Shown here piece by piece: positions 35,785-49,190 of a stretch of DNA of 64,000 nt. The notes beneath the pieces were generated by a model that saw only the letters and a program-made list of their open reading frames with translations, ran no database searches and was not told the origin of the DNA. Numbering within the stretch: the stretch's first letter is position 1; each line of letters opens with the position of its first letter. A program made the translations under genes and the position numbers. Origin of the DNA: Allium sativum (lineage: Eukaryota > Streptophyta > Magnoliopsida > Asparagales > Amaryllidaceae); the NCBI GenBank assembly GCA_030737875.1, contig CM060910.1, positions 246,978,427 to 247,042,426 of the forward strand. The letters are read 5' to 3'.

Positions 35785-38700
35785 AGGGTCCTACCGACGA
35801 CGAGTTCTGGATGAGTCGCCTTCTTGCTCTCTTCCGTCTGCCACATACAATCGTCACCAGCTTCACTCCATTGTATCTCGACTAGCTTAACTGTCTTCCT
35901 CCTAAGTTATTTCATGTCATTCCCCAAAAAACAAAGCATCTTACGAGGTTTCACAACTATGGTCTCGACTTCTAGGTCTTCGTACTGATCTAGAGATACC
36001 ACCATATTCGAATTATGCACGAACTTCCGTAGAAGCGACGCTTAGAAAATATTATGCACACTCGACATCTTCTCAGGTAACTCCAATCTATATGCGAGCT
36101 TTCCAGTTTGCTCGACTATCGGAAATGGTCCAACGAACCTTTACTCCCAAATCAAACCACGTGCTTTAATGGTGAAATCTTTACGAAAACCATGTCACCA
36201 ACGTCGAATTCCAAATCTTTCAATGCTTATCGGCATAACTCTTTTGACGATCTTGGGCTGCCATCATTTGTTGCCAAACGATCTCGATACAATCTGATGT
36301 CTCTCGAATCATCTCAAGCCCAAGTACCAACTTATCTCCAGTTTCTAACCAACATGCTAGAGAATTGCACGGTCTTCCATACAATGCCTCATATGGGGCC
36401 ATCCCAATGCTCGATTGGTAGCTATTATTATAAGCAAGCTGAACTATATGCAAATGTTCTACCTACGATCCTCCAAAGTCTAACACACAAGCTCTCAGGA
36501 GATCTTCCAAAACTCGATTGACTCTCTCAGTTTGACCATCAATTTGGGGATGATAAGCCGTACTCAAACATAATTTGGTTCCCAAATCTTCTTGCAAATT
36601 TTTTTCAAAATCCACTTGTAATAATGGATCTCGGTCACTCACTATACTCTTTGAAACACCATGGAATCGAACTATCAATTTCACATAAAGTTCAGTCAAT
36701 TTTGTTTCCGTCATAGTCGACTTGATAGGAATGAATCTTGCACTTTTGGTCAAGCGATCCATGATGACCCAAATCCCTTCATTTCCTGCCCTCGTTCTAG
36801 GTAATCCATCGATAAAATCCATCGGTACTTGTTTCCATTTCCACGTAGGAACCTCCAATGGCTGAAGCAATCCACTCGGCTTCTTCTGTTCAGCTTTCAC
36901 CAACTGATAGTTCATACATTTGGAAATGAATTTTCCAATATGTCACTTCATCCCCTCCCAATAGTATACTCTCTTCATGTCCTGATACAACTTATTACCA
37001 CCGGGATGAATCTTCAACTTTGAGTAATGGCATTCTCTCAAAACCTCATCTCTCGATCCGTCAATATCAGAAACAACTAATCGCCCTTGCTTTCGAAGCC
37101 AACCTTATCGATCAACTTTAAACTCTTTATCTTTTGGTTCCATCTCTTGGATAAACTCGACAAGATTTGCATCTCGCTTTTGGCTCTCGCCAAACCTTTT
37201 GATGAGAGTAGGTCTTATCAATAGCATGCCAACATTTCAGGTTCCAACTCACACCTTGGCCTAAAATCAAACCTTGCCAAATACTCGAGGCTCTTCCATT
37301 CCGAAAACATCGCTCCCAAACTTGCATGTCTTCGACTCAATGCATCTGCACTACATTGCCCTTGCCCAGAGTTTAGGCTATACCACAATCATACGATGCC
37401 AGAAACTCTAACCATCATTGCTGCCGAAGATTCAAATCCTTTTGGGAGAAAAGATACTTCAACAACTTGTGATCCGCAAACAACTCGAATTGAACTCCCA
37501 ACAGGTAATGTCTCCACATCTTCAGAGCAAACACAATTGCAGCTAACTCCAAATCATGAGTTGGGTAATTTTTCTCATGCGGCTTCAGCTGTCGACTCGC
37601 ATAGGCTACAACCTTATCCTTTTGCATCGGTACTGCTCCAAATCCAGTGCCACATGCATCGGTGTATACCACAATCTCTTCATTCCCACATGGAATGGTC
37701 AACACAGGAGCATTCGTCAATTTCTCCTTCAGGATCTCAAAGGCTTGCACACACTTTGCATCCCACATGAACGCTTGGTTCTTCTTCGTTAATCCTGTCA
37801 ATGGTACAACTACCTTAGAGAAGTCCTTGATAAACCGTCGGTAACAACTAGCCAACCCAAGGAAACTTCTCATGCCCATAGCATTCTTAGGTCTATTCTA
37901 GTCCTGGATTACTGCTCCTTTAGCGGGGTCAACCGCTATCTCATTTCCAAAAACAATATGACCTAGGAATCTCACTTCGCTCTTCTAGAAGTGACATTTT
38001 GAAAACTTGGCTCTCAGTTGATGTTTTCATAATATTTCCAACACGATCCTCAAGTGTGTCTTGTGCTCTTACTCATTCCTCAAGTAGACCAAAATATCAT
38101 CCACGAACACAAGTACGAACTTATTCAGCTGATCTCTGAAGACCCTATTCATAAGATCCATAAAATACGGTGGCAGGTTAGTGAACCCAAATGGCATCAC
38201 CAACCATTCGAAGAAACCAGATGGTGTTCTAAAAGCAGTCTTTGGCACATAATCCTTAGCCACCCTCAGCTGGTGAAATCCCATTTCCAAATCCATCTGA
38301 GAAAACACTTTTGCTTCGTGAAGCTGATCGAACAAGTCATCAATCCTTGGCAAAAATTACTTATTCTTCTTAGTCACCTTGTTCATCTTACGATAGTCTA
38401 CACACAATCTTAGCGAGCCATACGCCTTGGTTGCAAACACGACTGGTGCACCCCATTCAAAAACATTTCTCCGAATGAATCCCTCTTTAGAAGGTCTCGA
38501 ACTTGCACCTCCAACTCTCGTTGTTCCTTAAGCACCATCTGCCTAAGAGGCATAATGATTGGTCTAGCACCCTCGATCAAATTGATCGTAAACTCGATCT
38601 CACAATGCGGCGACAACCCTTTGACCTTGTCAAAGACATCCTCATACTCATTATCGATAAGCACAGATGACAAATCTTCTTGTGGGATCGCAAGCAAATA

Positions 38701-39100
38701 TAGATAGCTAACGAAGATACCCTCTTCACGCTTACACCATATCAACACCTTTCGCCCTTCCACATCCCCGACTCTCACCTCTAGCTTTTTGCAATTCACC
38801 TTTGCCGCATACCTCTTGAGCCAATCTATGCCCAAGATGATCCCAAACCTAGCGAAGTTAATAACAAAGCAATCACACACAAAAGAGCAACCATGAATCG
38901 ACAACACTAGATCACGACACAACATGCACAAACTGGACGAACCCCCCAACTGGATTAGTCACGATCAATGGTCTATCACAAATCTCGGGTTCCAAACCCA
39001 AGCGGCACACAAGCTAATTACAAAGAAAGAATGCGATGCTCCCGTATCAAACAACACACGAACTGAAACACCATAAACAGAAAGAGTACCTTGGACGACG
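35785..39100 (-). pseudogene. Element B pol (protease to chromodomain), broken by many stops
   Basis: In sense order: protease to RT start (38410-38949; LGIDWLKRYAAK, then [14 protein letters not shown]); RT palm (38069-38353; [14 protein letters not shown] and catalytic FVDD); RT thumb and RNase H (37415-37879; [39 protein letters not shown]); integrase core (36463-36915; DFIDGLP, SDRDP and QTERVNR, giving the D, D and E of the catalytic triad); integrase C-terminal part (36220-36453); and a chromodomain (about 35788-35910; KTVKLVEIQWSEA then CMWQTEE). Segments are separated by stops or frame changes, so no polyprotein can be made. Large plus-strand frames here (36108-36521, 38054-38413) are antisense shadows. 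Confidence 0.9.
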
Positions 39101-39120
39101 ATGCCCTTTTCCCTTCTCCT

Positions 39121-40104
39121 CTACAGTAGGGGCTCTCGAAGAAGATGGCACTGCCCCAAAGCATAAGCCCTAACCACTTGCTTTCCTTTAGCTAATTCTG
39201 GAAAATCCTTCTTCTCATCTCCTGGCTTCCCATACTTGAAGCACTTCTTTTCAGCTTTAGGATTCTTGCATTCACTAGCAAAATGGCCCTTCCGCCAACA
39301 ATTGAAGTAAATCATTTCTTCCTTTTTCTTATTTTGTCCATCCTTTCCCTTCTATTGTTGTTGCTTCCTTTTTATTATTATTACCACTCTGTTGTGGCTT
39401 CTGAACTTCCTTGGTTGCAGCAACAACATTGGATTCTTTAGGGAACAAGCTCTCATGACAAACAGCTTTTTCCATAAGCTTCTCAAATGGATCGTCAAGA
39501 TGATGTACCAGCGGCCTTCCAATGTAGGTATCCAGACCCATGACGAACTTCTCGTTCTTTTAGTAAGGGGTATCATGTATGAACGAGCATATTTGGACAA
39601 GGCTTCGAAATCAGAAATGTAATCTAGCACTGATCTGCCATTCTGCTTCAGCACTATGAACTTCTCGAGGAGAATGGATTTCTGAGCCATAGAAGTGAAT
39701 TTTGCTTCAAACTTAGCCTGGAATTGATCATATGAAATCTCTTCCTCTGGAGTCTCAAGTGTAATGGAATTCCACCATTCCATGGCCTTGACTTGCAGCT
39801 GCCTTGATGCAAGCTTTGTCTTTGTTGCTCTATCCAAACTTAAGTCTCCAAAAATATGGACACAAGAATCCATCCACCTTTGAACCTCTTCAACTGACTC
39901 AGATCCTTTGAATGGTTTTCCTCCTAGAGATGTAAAATCTTTGCATAGCTTCGTAAACTCCACAACCCGAGGCAACTGAACTCCTACAGCTACCGTAGCT
40001 ACCACTGAAGCGGGCATCCTTCGCATGAATGCCTCCATCATGACCTCAAACATGATAGGGTAGTCTGCTTCACCGCCATTACTCCCTCCAGTATTAGATC
40101 CCAT
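39121..40104 (-). pseudogene. Element B gag, frameshifted
   Basis: The start MGSNTGGSNGG at 40104 opens 250 codons containing the Gag core (PRVVEFTKLCKDF, VEEVQRWMDS, KAMEWWNS, FEAKFTSM). Near 39540 the frame shifts: the continuation KLMEKAVCHESL is in another frame (39329-39541). A further piece (39121-39315) holds the zinc knuckles, the first with its first Cys changed (YFNCWRKGHFASEC), the second without His and last Cys (CFKYGKPGDEKKDF). The product would be truncated and unable to bind RNA through the knuckles. Confidence 0.88.
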
Positions 40105-40304
40105 AGCAGTGTGTCTTGATGTTCATCTACTTATACTAAATCTGCAATTTAGAATAATTATTCACTTCCAAGAAAAGTTGGTAAAGGAGTACAACCGCAA
40201 CTACTATATATGCTAATATATATAGTAAGCATCTAATAAAATCTATAAGAACGTCTCTCATATGTAATTACGTCTTAGAACTTTGGGTAAAATTGATAAC
40301 CAGA

Positions 40305-40318
40305 GCTCTGATATACCA
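40305..40318 (-). other. Element B primer binding site with 2-base insertion
   Basis: The minus strand reads TGGTATATCAGAGC, the initiator-Met primer site with an extra TA. It lies two bases inside the 5' LTR at 40321. The insertion may be post-integration decay. Confidence 0.8.
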
Positions 40319-40320
40319 AA

Positions 40321-41225
40321 TGTGACAACCGCCCACAACCGCTGAACTAAACAAGAGAAATAATGCGCTGAAGGGTGTGCCAGACAGCTATGGACGATCG
40401 TAAACTCAACGCAAGGATAAAATATAATAGGACATATACAACAAGTAGTGATAGTGAAGCAGAAAACAATAAACTTTCATAACAACTAGAAAATAATTTC
40501 CATACACGTGGATAACAACAACAATGTTTGTACAATTTGCCTCACTACAATACTTAGAGAAATAACAAACAGTGGAAATCCAAATACTTGATAGTAGTAA
40601 AGATAGTACGCCAGCCTCCTGCTCGCATCCGAATAGAAACACCGTCCTCACTAAGCTATCACTTTCCACCTAATCTGCCAATCCAACAATCGGATGAAAA
40701 GCCCAAGGTAATAAGAGGGAAACATAAAGCCTTGAGTCAGACAACAGTCTTAGTGAGCGATAAAACAACTAACAAACTTCATCAATAAAGTATATGAGAA
40801 TGGGTAAATTAATGAACTAATCTACCTAGCTCTAGAGAAGAACTCACTCCTACCTTTCCCACACCTGACAGTGATAGCCTTTATGATCCATACATCCAAA
40901 AGAAACAACAATTCAATCATGGCAATCAGAACAACCATTCACACATGGAAAAAGAAACTCATACAACATCTAATACAACTAAGCATTCAAACATCCATGA
41001 CTGACTCTGGCTATCACCACCAACCTTGCTTTGAAACCATCGTTAATCGTATGACTGGCTAAACAATTTGAGATCAATTGTCAAGGACCATGCACGATGC
41101 CCCGTTTCTATCAAAACCCCACACACTATACACAACACGTGTCTAGGCCATACACGGCGCCCATGGCACTCGACCCACAATCGGTCTTCAATTGTACCAC
41201 TGCTTTGAGTCCGCTAGAACCTATG
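40321..41225 (-). repeat. Element B 5' LTR, part 1 (before D)
   Basis: It begins TGTGACAACCGCCC and is colinear with 33077-34015 of the other B LTR, including ATAATGCGCTGAAGGGTGTG. Several small indels separate the two copies. It ends with CTATG (41221-41225), the left duplication of element D. Confidence 0.92.
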
Positions 41226-44200
41226 TGTGACACCCCACGTCCATTAATGTCACTCACAAAGGGAATGCATTAACTTCCATGGAGTGGTTTAAGTGTGTAT
41301 AGAACAGAAACTTAACAACAAGACCGATATAAAACAGTACTTAAAAATTTAAAACTTCATTCATTGCAGCGGTAAACAAATAGGTTGGGTTACATCATCA
41401 AAAAACCCAAAGACTAGAGTCAAGTACATAATATCCATCTTTATTAAATCAGAGTACATGAAAATGGAAGACATAACCCCAACATAAAATAGCCATAAGT
41501 AAGATAGGCTGAACTTTTACTTCAGCGATCCAAGCAACTTTCGAAGAAAGAGATAAAGCTGTCCAAAATCAACCTCCACTAGTACTAGTCCCACCCTGAG
41601 CACCTAGGGGGGAGGAAGAAAAGAGGTGGAAACAAAGGGGTCAGACATAAAATCTGGCAAGTGCAATAACTTTAACAGTATAATCATTAAGTAACTAGGA
41701 CAAGGCATAAGCTGGAAAATAAGGAAATGACAGTGAACAAATGGGTATGACATAGCAAACAAAGGAAATAAGATGAACAAGAATAACGTTAAAGGCGCAC
41801 CTAATCACTATAAGATAATTACTACACTGCACCACACCAAACACCCTAAAAGTTGGTCCCGGCTACCAAACTTAATAATGATAATGGTAGTTTCGTGTAT
41901 CCCTATCTGCCTTCATAGGTGCCGCTTGCCCCTATCTCCACTAGATGTACCCACTACCCCCATTCGATCGGCTCCCTAACTCGTAGATATCCGTGTTGGC
42001 CCCACAGTGGGGTGTATCACTCCCCAAAGTGGCAACCCGATATCACCAAGATGCACGGCTTATATCTACACGATGCAACAATGTCTTACCTACCAGCCTA
42101 GGCCCACACACGCATATGACCCCGTTGGACTTGCGTTGCCACCGTTAACCCGTTTTGACCTCTTACAATCAAACCCAGTACGCGTATCCGTCCTCGACTT
42201 GGGTCGAGCCCTCAAAGATACTTAATGGGTTACTGGTTTGAAAAGGGCCCCCATGCATGACACAAGCTTTCCACCTATGCTTGGTCCCCTCTAAGGTTTT
42301 CCCCAATTAACCCATTCTTATTCATGTCTTCTTACTTGTTTCAATCTTGGTTAAGTGCATCTAATCGTATTTCTCATACCACCCAAGGCATGCTCTTAAC
42401 TCCACATGCCACCCAAGGCACCCACTTAACCCCACGTGTCCCACCACATGTTTATCTGGCTAAGTGTTTCTTAGTTCATTAACACCGTAACCATGTAAAG
42501 ACCTCCCACATTAGACCGGCATTTGTGGCTGCTGGATTTGCCGGGCGGGTCCGGGCAGTCTTACAACACAAACGAGCCTAACCTCATGTCTTTACAACTG
42601 TTACGCATTTAATTCAAGCCTTCGACCTCTAACATTAGACTGGCATTTGTGGCTGCTGGATTTTCAAGGCGGGTCCGGGCAGTCTTACACCACAAAAGAG
42701 TCTAACCTCGTGTCTTAGGCGATTTATTATTATTACACGTCTTCATTCAACCCCAAATTTTGATTAATATCCCTATTCAAATTTGTCAATGAATTCCAAA
42801 TACACTTATGCCCATAATTGTCTCAATTATGTCCATAAATGCCAATTTTTCCAATTAATGCCTTAAATTAATTTTTATGCCTTTTCAAGGCCATTATGCC
42901 AATTCTCAATATTTGTATATTCAATATTACCCCCATCGTCCCCACGTTGTTCGTTTGTTTATCATGACATATATGTATATTAGACTAGCAATTAGTCTAG
43001 CACATAAAAGGGAAGAAACATCGCAAATTTGCATAACACACAAAATGGATCTAATCTTGCAAATAAGGATTATAACATAACTTGCATAAACTTTGTATTG
43101 TCATGAATCTAAACATAGGCCTAAAGGTGTGAACTTGTATATATAATATAGTTTTTCACCTAAAACTTGCATATATGAATATAATTTTCATTCCAAAACT
43201 TGCACAGGCCATTGTCACAAACTTGAATAAAACTATGTATGTCATAGATCTAAATCTAAAGGGGTAAACTTGCATATATGTGAATCCAATTTCTACTTAA
43301 ACTTGCATATAGTCACTTTGTTTAATTCACATGTAAACTTGTATACATTTCATATAGAAACTAGCATATATACAATGATGTCAAACATGAATCAGGTTGA
43401 ACATAGATGATTGGGTATATACAAAGGGATTCACACCAAAAACTATCATTATGTACAACTAGCATACATTCACAAAATATTGCATTTTCCCCAATGTTTT
43501 ATAGCCATAACCATATAACCCACATTATAACTCAACCTAATTAACTTGTTAATTATCTTATAAAGAAATCGAACTCACAACTCAAAGAAGGTCTTGAGTT
43601 CTGAGATCTGAGTTCTGAAATTGATTTAGCTCGCCTTTGAAGTAGACAAATTTGTTGTTGTAGTTGTTATAGACTTGAGTTGAATTGAGTTGATTAGCTT
43701 TACTTTTCCTCTAGTTGATGACAGCTATTCTAGGTTGCAAGGTGATAACATGACGGCCATGGTTCTAATTTTGATTAGGTTTTAGGGTTTGAGTCTACAT
43801 GTGTTTATATAGAATTTAGGATTAATTTAGGCCATTCGATCAACCTAGAATCAATCAAGACCATCCAGTCAAGATAGGGCGACACCTCAGCCCTAATGAC
43901 TCAGCATTGAGTCACAAAATCGTCACCTTTCAGATCTGCCCGGGGGGGGGGGGGAGGAGGGGGGGCGCAGGTCGACACTAAGGTCGACCTGTATAGGGGT
44001 GGTCGGCACTAAGGTCGACCCCCAGGTCGACCTGGCCTTGGGCGGAAATTTCCTGCCCTACCCGATTCTGAGTCTGAATTTGTTTTTAAATTTAAATTCG
44101 AATTTCTGGGAACTTTCGACAGCCATAACTTCTTCATACGAAGTCCAATTTACGCAAAATCGGACTCTAACTCAACCAAAATTCTGAGAAGAACACAATG

Positions 44201-44289
44201 GCGTAACCCGTTCCCCTTGATTCTCATATTTAAAATTAAGTATTGTTTAATTCGTTAGCTTATGTTAACAGAAAACACGGGGTGTTACA
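41226..44289 (-). repeat. Element D 3' LTR
   Basis: In plus letters it starts TGTGACACCCCACGTCC and ends CACGGGGTGTTACA. Homologous to LTRs A and E over its length. Sense landmarks: GTCGAC cluster next to a G-rich run (about 43940-44040), TATATAAA box (43804-43811), many AACTTGCATA-type short repeats (about 43080-43450), and the hairpin pair at 42494-42714. No coding content. Confidence 0.95.
42494..42714 (-). repeat. Hairpin pair in D 3' LTR
   Basis: Unit 1 (42494-42596) closes with TGTAAAGAC/GTCTTTACA, nine perfect pairs. Inside are TTAGAC/GCCTAA (a G-U on the minus strand) and TTTGTG/CACAAA. Unit 2 (42624-42714) has TTAGAC/GTCTAA and TTTGTGG/CCACAAA. Element A has GTTGTGG/CCACAAC here. 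The apical GCGGGTCCGGGCAGTCTTA is nearly invariant. Confidence 0.8.
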
Positions 44290-44324
44290 TTCTCCCCTCC
44301 TTAAAGGATTTCGACCCCGAAATC
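44290..44324 (-). other. Element D polypurine tract and adjacent hairpin
   Basis: Sense strand TTTAAGGAGGGGAGAA directly before the 3' LTR. GATTTCG/CGAAATC (44307-44324) forms a 7-bp stem with a four-base loop beside it. Confidence 0.85.
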
Positions 44325-44880
44325 TTTAAGTTACAAAGAATACATATCCTACCATCCAATCGTCCATCTACTCAACCATCAAACATAGGCATCCATTGTC
44401 CTTAAAAGACTTCTAATGCTTTCATGTTTATATGCACATTGTGTGTACATGTCCGTATCTAATGCAAAATCAGGCGGTCTACTGATTCAGTTGACCTCCT
44501 TAATGCAGGTTATGATAGTGCCATGCGTCCATTATGTATGCAAAAGATCCCTATTGATACATATTATTTCTATATGCTTGTGCACCCATTCATCCGAATG
44601 CAGCATCCGTATGATAACACAACCATTATACATCCATTAATCTAAATAAACACACATTTATATGCAGTATGAAAGTGATTGAGCCGATCTAGTGCCTAAC
44701 GTGTGTGTATATGCATCCACGAGCAAACACTAGCAAACACTTACATCCATCAATCATAACATGTTTCAAATACATGTTTACATCCATTGGCCTCTACCTA
44801 AGGATAAAGAATATGACCGAGGAGATACACTAAAAAGGTAGATACAAGCTTGAATAAAGTTAAGGAGAAAAAGATGTACC
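44325..44880 (-). other. Element D 3' untranslated region
   Basis: About 550 bases between pol and the purine tract, AT-rich with ATGCA/TGCAT-rich short words and no coding frame. It is colinear with 61327-61900 in E and with parts of 25670-26160 in G. Confidence 0.75.
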
Positions 44881-47800
44881 CTCAAAAAGAAAAGGGTTGG
44901 CTGCACGTATTTTGGCCTCAGTCTCCCAAGTTGCGTCTTCTCGGCATCGCTTCATTGAACTTAGACAAGTTTAACTTCACGGTTGCATAGCTTTTTTACT
45001 TCCATCCCCAAGATATGAGTTGGAACTCTCCTCACAGTCGCTTCTTGTTCCACTTCGACTTCCTCTAGTATACTTGGCTCCACAACTTCTGCCGACTCAT
45101 GTAAGCACTTTCGTAGCTGAGAGACGTGAAAAACATTATGAACTCCAGCCAGTCTTTCGGGTAGCTCTATTCTGTAGGCCATCGTTCCAATCCTTTCGAT
45201 GATAAGAAATGGTCCTACAAATAGTGGTGCCAACTTTCCTACGCACCCAAAGCGGATGACATTCCTCAAAGGAGAAACTTTAAGGAACACCTTATCCCCA
45301 ACTTCAAACTCAAAGTCGGTCCTTCTCTTGTCTGCGTAGGATTTCTATCTATCTTGGGCAGTCTTCATTCTCCTTCGTATCATGTCCACCTTCTCTGAAG
45401 TCTCTCTAATCAAGTCTGGCCCAAGTATAAGTTTATTTGTGGACTCTCACCAACAAGTTGGTGATCGACATGGCCTTCCATATAAAGCTTCGAAGGGTGC
45501 CATGCCTATAGTGGCTTGGTAGCTATTGTTATAAGCGAATTCCACCAAAGGGAGATGATCCTCTCAAGATCCTCCAAAGTAAATAATGCACAGCCTCAAA
45601 AGATCTTCCAGTACTTTGTTCACCCTTTCCGTTTGACCATCGGTTTGAGGGTGATAGGTTGTGCTTAAACGTAGCTGTGTGCCTACAGCCTCTTGCAAAC
45701 TCCTCCAAAACTCGCTTGTAAATATAGGGTCTTGGTCACTCACTATGCTGGAGGGTATCCCATGGAGTCGAACTATCTCCTTAAGATAAATGGAGGCTAA
45801 AGACGAGGCGGTCCTCTTACTCTTGACAGGTATAAAATGAGCGCTTTTCGTGAGCCTGTACACTATTACCCAAATACCGGTATTGCTCTTTCTTGACCTA
45901 GGCAACCCATCAACAAAGTCCATTGAGATGCTTTCCCATTTCCATTGCGGAACTTCTAGAGGATGAAGCAAACCGCCAGGCTTCTTCTGCTCCGCCTTGA
46001 CTTGCTGGTATATCATGCATTTTGAAACAAATTCAGCTACATCCCTCTTCATGCCATTCCAAAAGAAAACTCTTTTGATATCTTTATACATCTTGTCTCC
46101 ACCAGGGTGTATGGTCATCTTGGAACGGTGTGCTTCTTCCAGAACCATCTTCACCAAATCTCTTGCTTGCAGGATGCATAGTCTTCCATCCCGTCTCAAC
46201 CAACCCTTATCATCGATGGAGTACCTATTGAGGTGACTAGAAGTCTCTCCCCTAATCAGCTTATCTATCACATCAACTAGCTGAGGGTCTTCATGTTGCA
46301 TGGTTTCTATTGAGTCCAACAAAGTAGGCCACACCTTTAGCATTGCCATCAAGCCAGTTACATAATCAATAGAGGGTCTAAAATCAAAATTTGCTATATA
46401 CTCCAAACTTTGCCTTTCTACAAAGAGAGGACTTAAGGTCAGCTTCTTTCTACTTAGGGCGTCTGTCACTACATTGCCCTTGCCAGGATTATAGGAGATC
46501 TCAAAGTCGTATGAGGCGAGAAACTCCATCCATCTTTGTTGCCTTAGATTGAGGTCTTTCTACGAGAAAAGGTATTTCAACGATTTATGTTCAGTATACA
46601 ACTCAAATTTCTCAACTAAGCGATAGTGGCGCCAAGACTTGAGAGCAAAAACGATGGCTGCTAACTCTAGATCGAGGGTTGGATAGTTTTACTCATGCAC
46701 TTTTAATTGCCTTCGACCATAAGCTACTACCTTCCCCTCTTGCATCAAAACAGCGCCTAGTCCCGTACCGCATGCATCTGTGTATACCGTAAACATCTTG
46801 CTCCCATCTGGTAATGTCAAAACTGGGGCTGTTGTCAGAGCCCTCTTCAATCGTTGGAAAGAAACTTCGCAATCCAAATCCCATGTGAAAGTCAGGTTCT
46901 TCTTCGTTAACCTTGTAAGTGGAGCTGAGATTTTCGCAAAGTCTTTAATGAACTTGCGATAAAAGCCTGCTAGTCCAAGAAAACTTCGGACTTCGATTGC
47001 ATTCTTTGGAACCTTCCAATCCTGGACAACAACTACTTTTGCGGGGTCTACAGCTAACTTTTCTTTGGATACCACAAGCCCAAGAAATCTTACTTCTTTC
47101 CTCCAGAAGTGGCAGTTGGAGAATTTTTCTTTTAACTGATGTGCACAGAGAGTATCCATGATTTCCCTCAAACGCAAAGCATGCTCTTCCTCATTCTTCG
47201 AGAAAATCAGAATATCGTCTACAAAGACTACCACAAACTTGTTCAGAAACTCCCTAAACACCCTACTCATTAAGTCAACAAAGTATGGGGGTGCATTCGT
47301 CAAACCAAAAGGCATGACGAGCCACTCGAAGAAACCGCCAGGAGTTCTAAATGCAGTCTTATCGATGCTATCTTCAGCCACCCTTAGCTGATGAAAACCT
47401 GTAGTCAAATCCAGTTGCGAGAAAACCGAAGCACCCACCAACTGATCGAATAAATCGTCTATCCTCGGTAACGGGTGTCTGTTCTTCTTTGTTAGCTTAT
47501 TAAGCCCTTTATAGTCCACGCACAATCTAAGTGAACCATCAGCTTTTGTAGCAAAAACGACATTAGCACCCCACTCTGAAATACTTCTTCTTATGAACCC
47601 CTTCTCAAGCAATTCTTTCACTTGCTTAATGAGTTCTCTTCTCTCTCTCGGAGCCATGTGGCGCACTGGTAATGCAACTGGCTTTGCATTATCTATTAAG
47701 TACATTCGAAAGTCTATCTCACGCCTCGGGGGTAAACCTCGAACTTCATCGAAGACATCTGAGTATTCACGGACCACTCTAACAGACTGCAAATTCTCAA

Positions 47801-48213
47801 CAGATGCATCAAGCGATTCTAGATAACTTAGCATAACAGAATTCATGGGATTACAAGAGATTTCGAGAGTGTTGCCCAAACGAGTCATAAGCCTAACCTC
47901 TCTCTTTTCACAATCTGGGATGGCTCCATTACTGAATAGCCAATCCATGCCCAAAATTAACCCATAGCCCGTGAAGCCCAAAACATAAGCATCACATCTA
48001 AACCCAACACTAAGTATAGAAATTTCCAAATCCAAACAAATCATTGACAAATAGGCTGAGCCCCCAATTGGATTTGAAACAACTAAGGGATCCTCTACGA
48101 TACTGGTGTTTAGGTGTAGTGTCTCAACTAAAGCAGTGGATATAAAAGAGTGCGATGCGCCAGAATCGAAGAGTGTGAGAACATGATGATCGAAAAGATA
48201 AACTAAACTTTAA
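44880..48213 (-). pseudogene. Element D pol (protease, RT, RNase H, integrase, chromodomain) with several stops
   Basis: The longest open part (46689 to about 48213) holds protease DSGASHSF (near 48160), LGMDWL, the full RT with [14 protein letters not shown] and catalytic FVDD (near 47220), and RNase H start VYTDACGTG. Stops follow at 46689-46691 (after KVHE) and 46560-46562 (TAG after KYLFS). Integrase is open at 45564-46529: zinc finger with the last Cys lost (CMIYQQ), then SMDFVDGLP, SDQDP and QTERVN. Further stops come after YFGGS and CW. The C-terminal piece (44961-45290) ends in EVKKLCNREVKLV followed by a stop; beyond it the chromodomain is recognisable only with stops and a frame change. 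Many plus-strand frames are antisense shadows. Confidence 0.92.
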
Positions 48214-49190
48214 CGGAAATCGTTCTGCCCCGTTCTTGCAGCGGTGGGACCACGAGAGCTTGGGCCTGCCCCCTTGACTGCCCTGGTGCCATGAGAGCCT
48301 GAATCTGCCCTCCAGAGGTAGGCCCTGCCCTCTGCCCTTTCTTTGGGCAGTCCTTAATTAGTGTCCTTCCTCGCCACAGTGGAAACAACCAGTCTTCTTC
48401 TTCTTCCTATAGTCTTTTCTTAGATGGCCTGGTGTCCCACAGCTAAAGCATCTTTTCTTCCCCTTACCATTGTTGTCTTTACCACCCTTCTTGTTCTGTT
48501 GTTGTTGTTGTGGTTTCTTTTGATCCCCTCTCTTCTCAAGTGCCTTATTAGCATTGGCGCCTTTCTCCTATTCATGCATAAGCGCCATGTCAACTAGTCT
48601 CTCAAAGGTGGCCCCCATAGGTATGTGGGTCATAGCTAACCCATGTAGCGGCTCGTTCAAACCCTTAACAAATCTCAGGGCCTTCTTTTCGGGTGTATTC
48701 ACCAAGTCCAAGCCAAATCTTGCCAACTGATTGAACTTGTTGACATATTCTTTCACAGATAGATTCCCCTGCCTCAATGCCAAAAACCTTTCCATGTATA
48801 GATTCTCTTCAGCCCGTGATAGAAACTTCACCTCAAACCTATGCCTGAAATCCGACCATGTATCAACTGGACGCTCTCCATTAGTGACCTCCCACCAAAA
48901 CGAGGCCTCATCCTTCATTAACCAGACAACTAATTGGACCTTTCTTCCATCTTCTACCTCAAAGATTCCAAACAGTTCTTCCACCTCCTTTAGCCAATTT
49001 CGAGCCTCAACAAACGTTTCCGACCCGTGAAAAGGTTTCCCGCCCATTGCCCGAAAGTCATTGCATATCTTTGCGAAAGTGTCAACACAGGGAGGAGGAG
49101 GAGGAGCATTTGCAGGGCCCTATCTTCTAGATACCTTCTAAACCATCCTGGTATCGGTATCCCCTCGGGTATCTCGGGAATTCCAGACAT
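48200..49190 (-). pseudogene. Element D gag, frameshifted
   Basis: Start MSGIPEIPEG at 49190, with IPGWFRRYLE as in A. Near 49050-49100 the frame changes and the proline-rich linker seen in A is shortened; the Gag core continues at 48568-49047 (MGGKPFHGSET, ASFWWEVTN, AMTHIPMGATFERL) to a TAG after LMHE. The knuckles follow: CFSCGTPGHLRKDY (last Cys lost), then CFHCGEEGH with a stop and a frameshift into LIKDCPKKGQRAG (48203-48388). The product would lack functional knuckles. Confidence 0.9.

Noticed and set aside
36108..36521. Plus-strand open frame of 137 codons
   Set aside because: It is exactly antisense to B's integrase C-terminal region; the minus strand carries the recognised motifs. 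The same applies to plus frames at 37396-37792, 38054-38413, 46780-46962, 47158-47391, 48731-49030, 62470-62730, 62975-63247 and 63685-63972.
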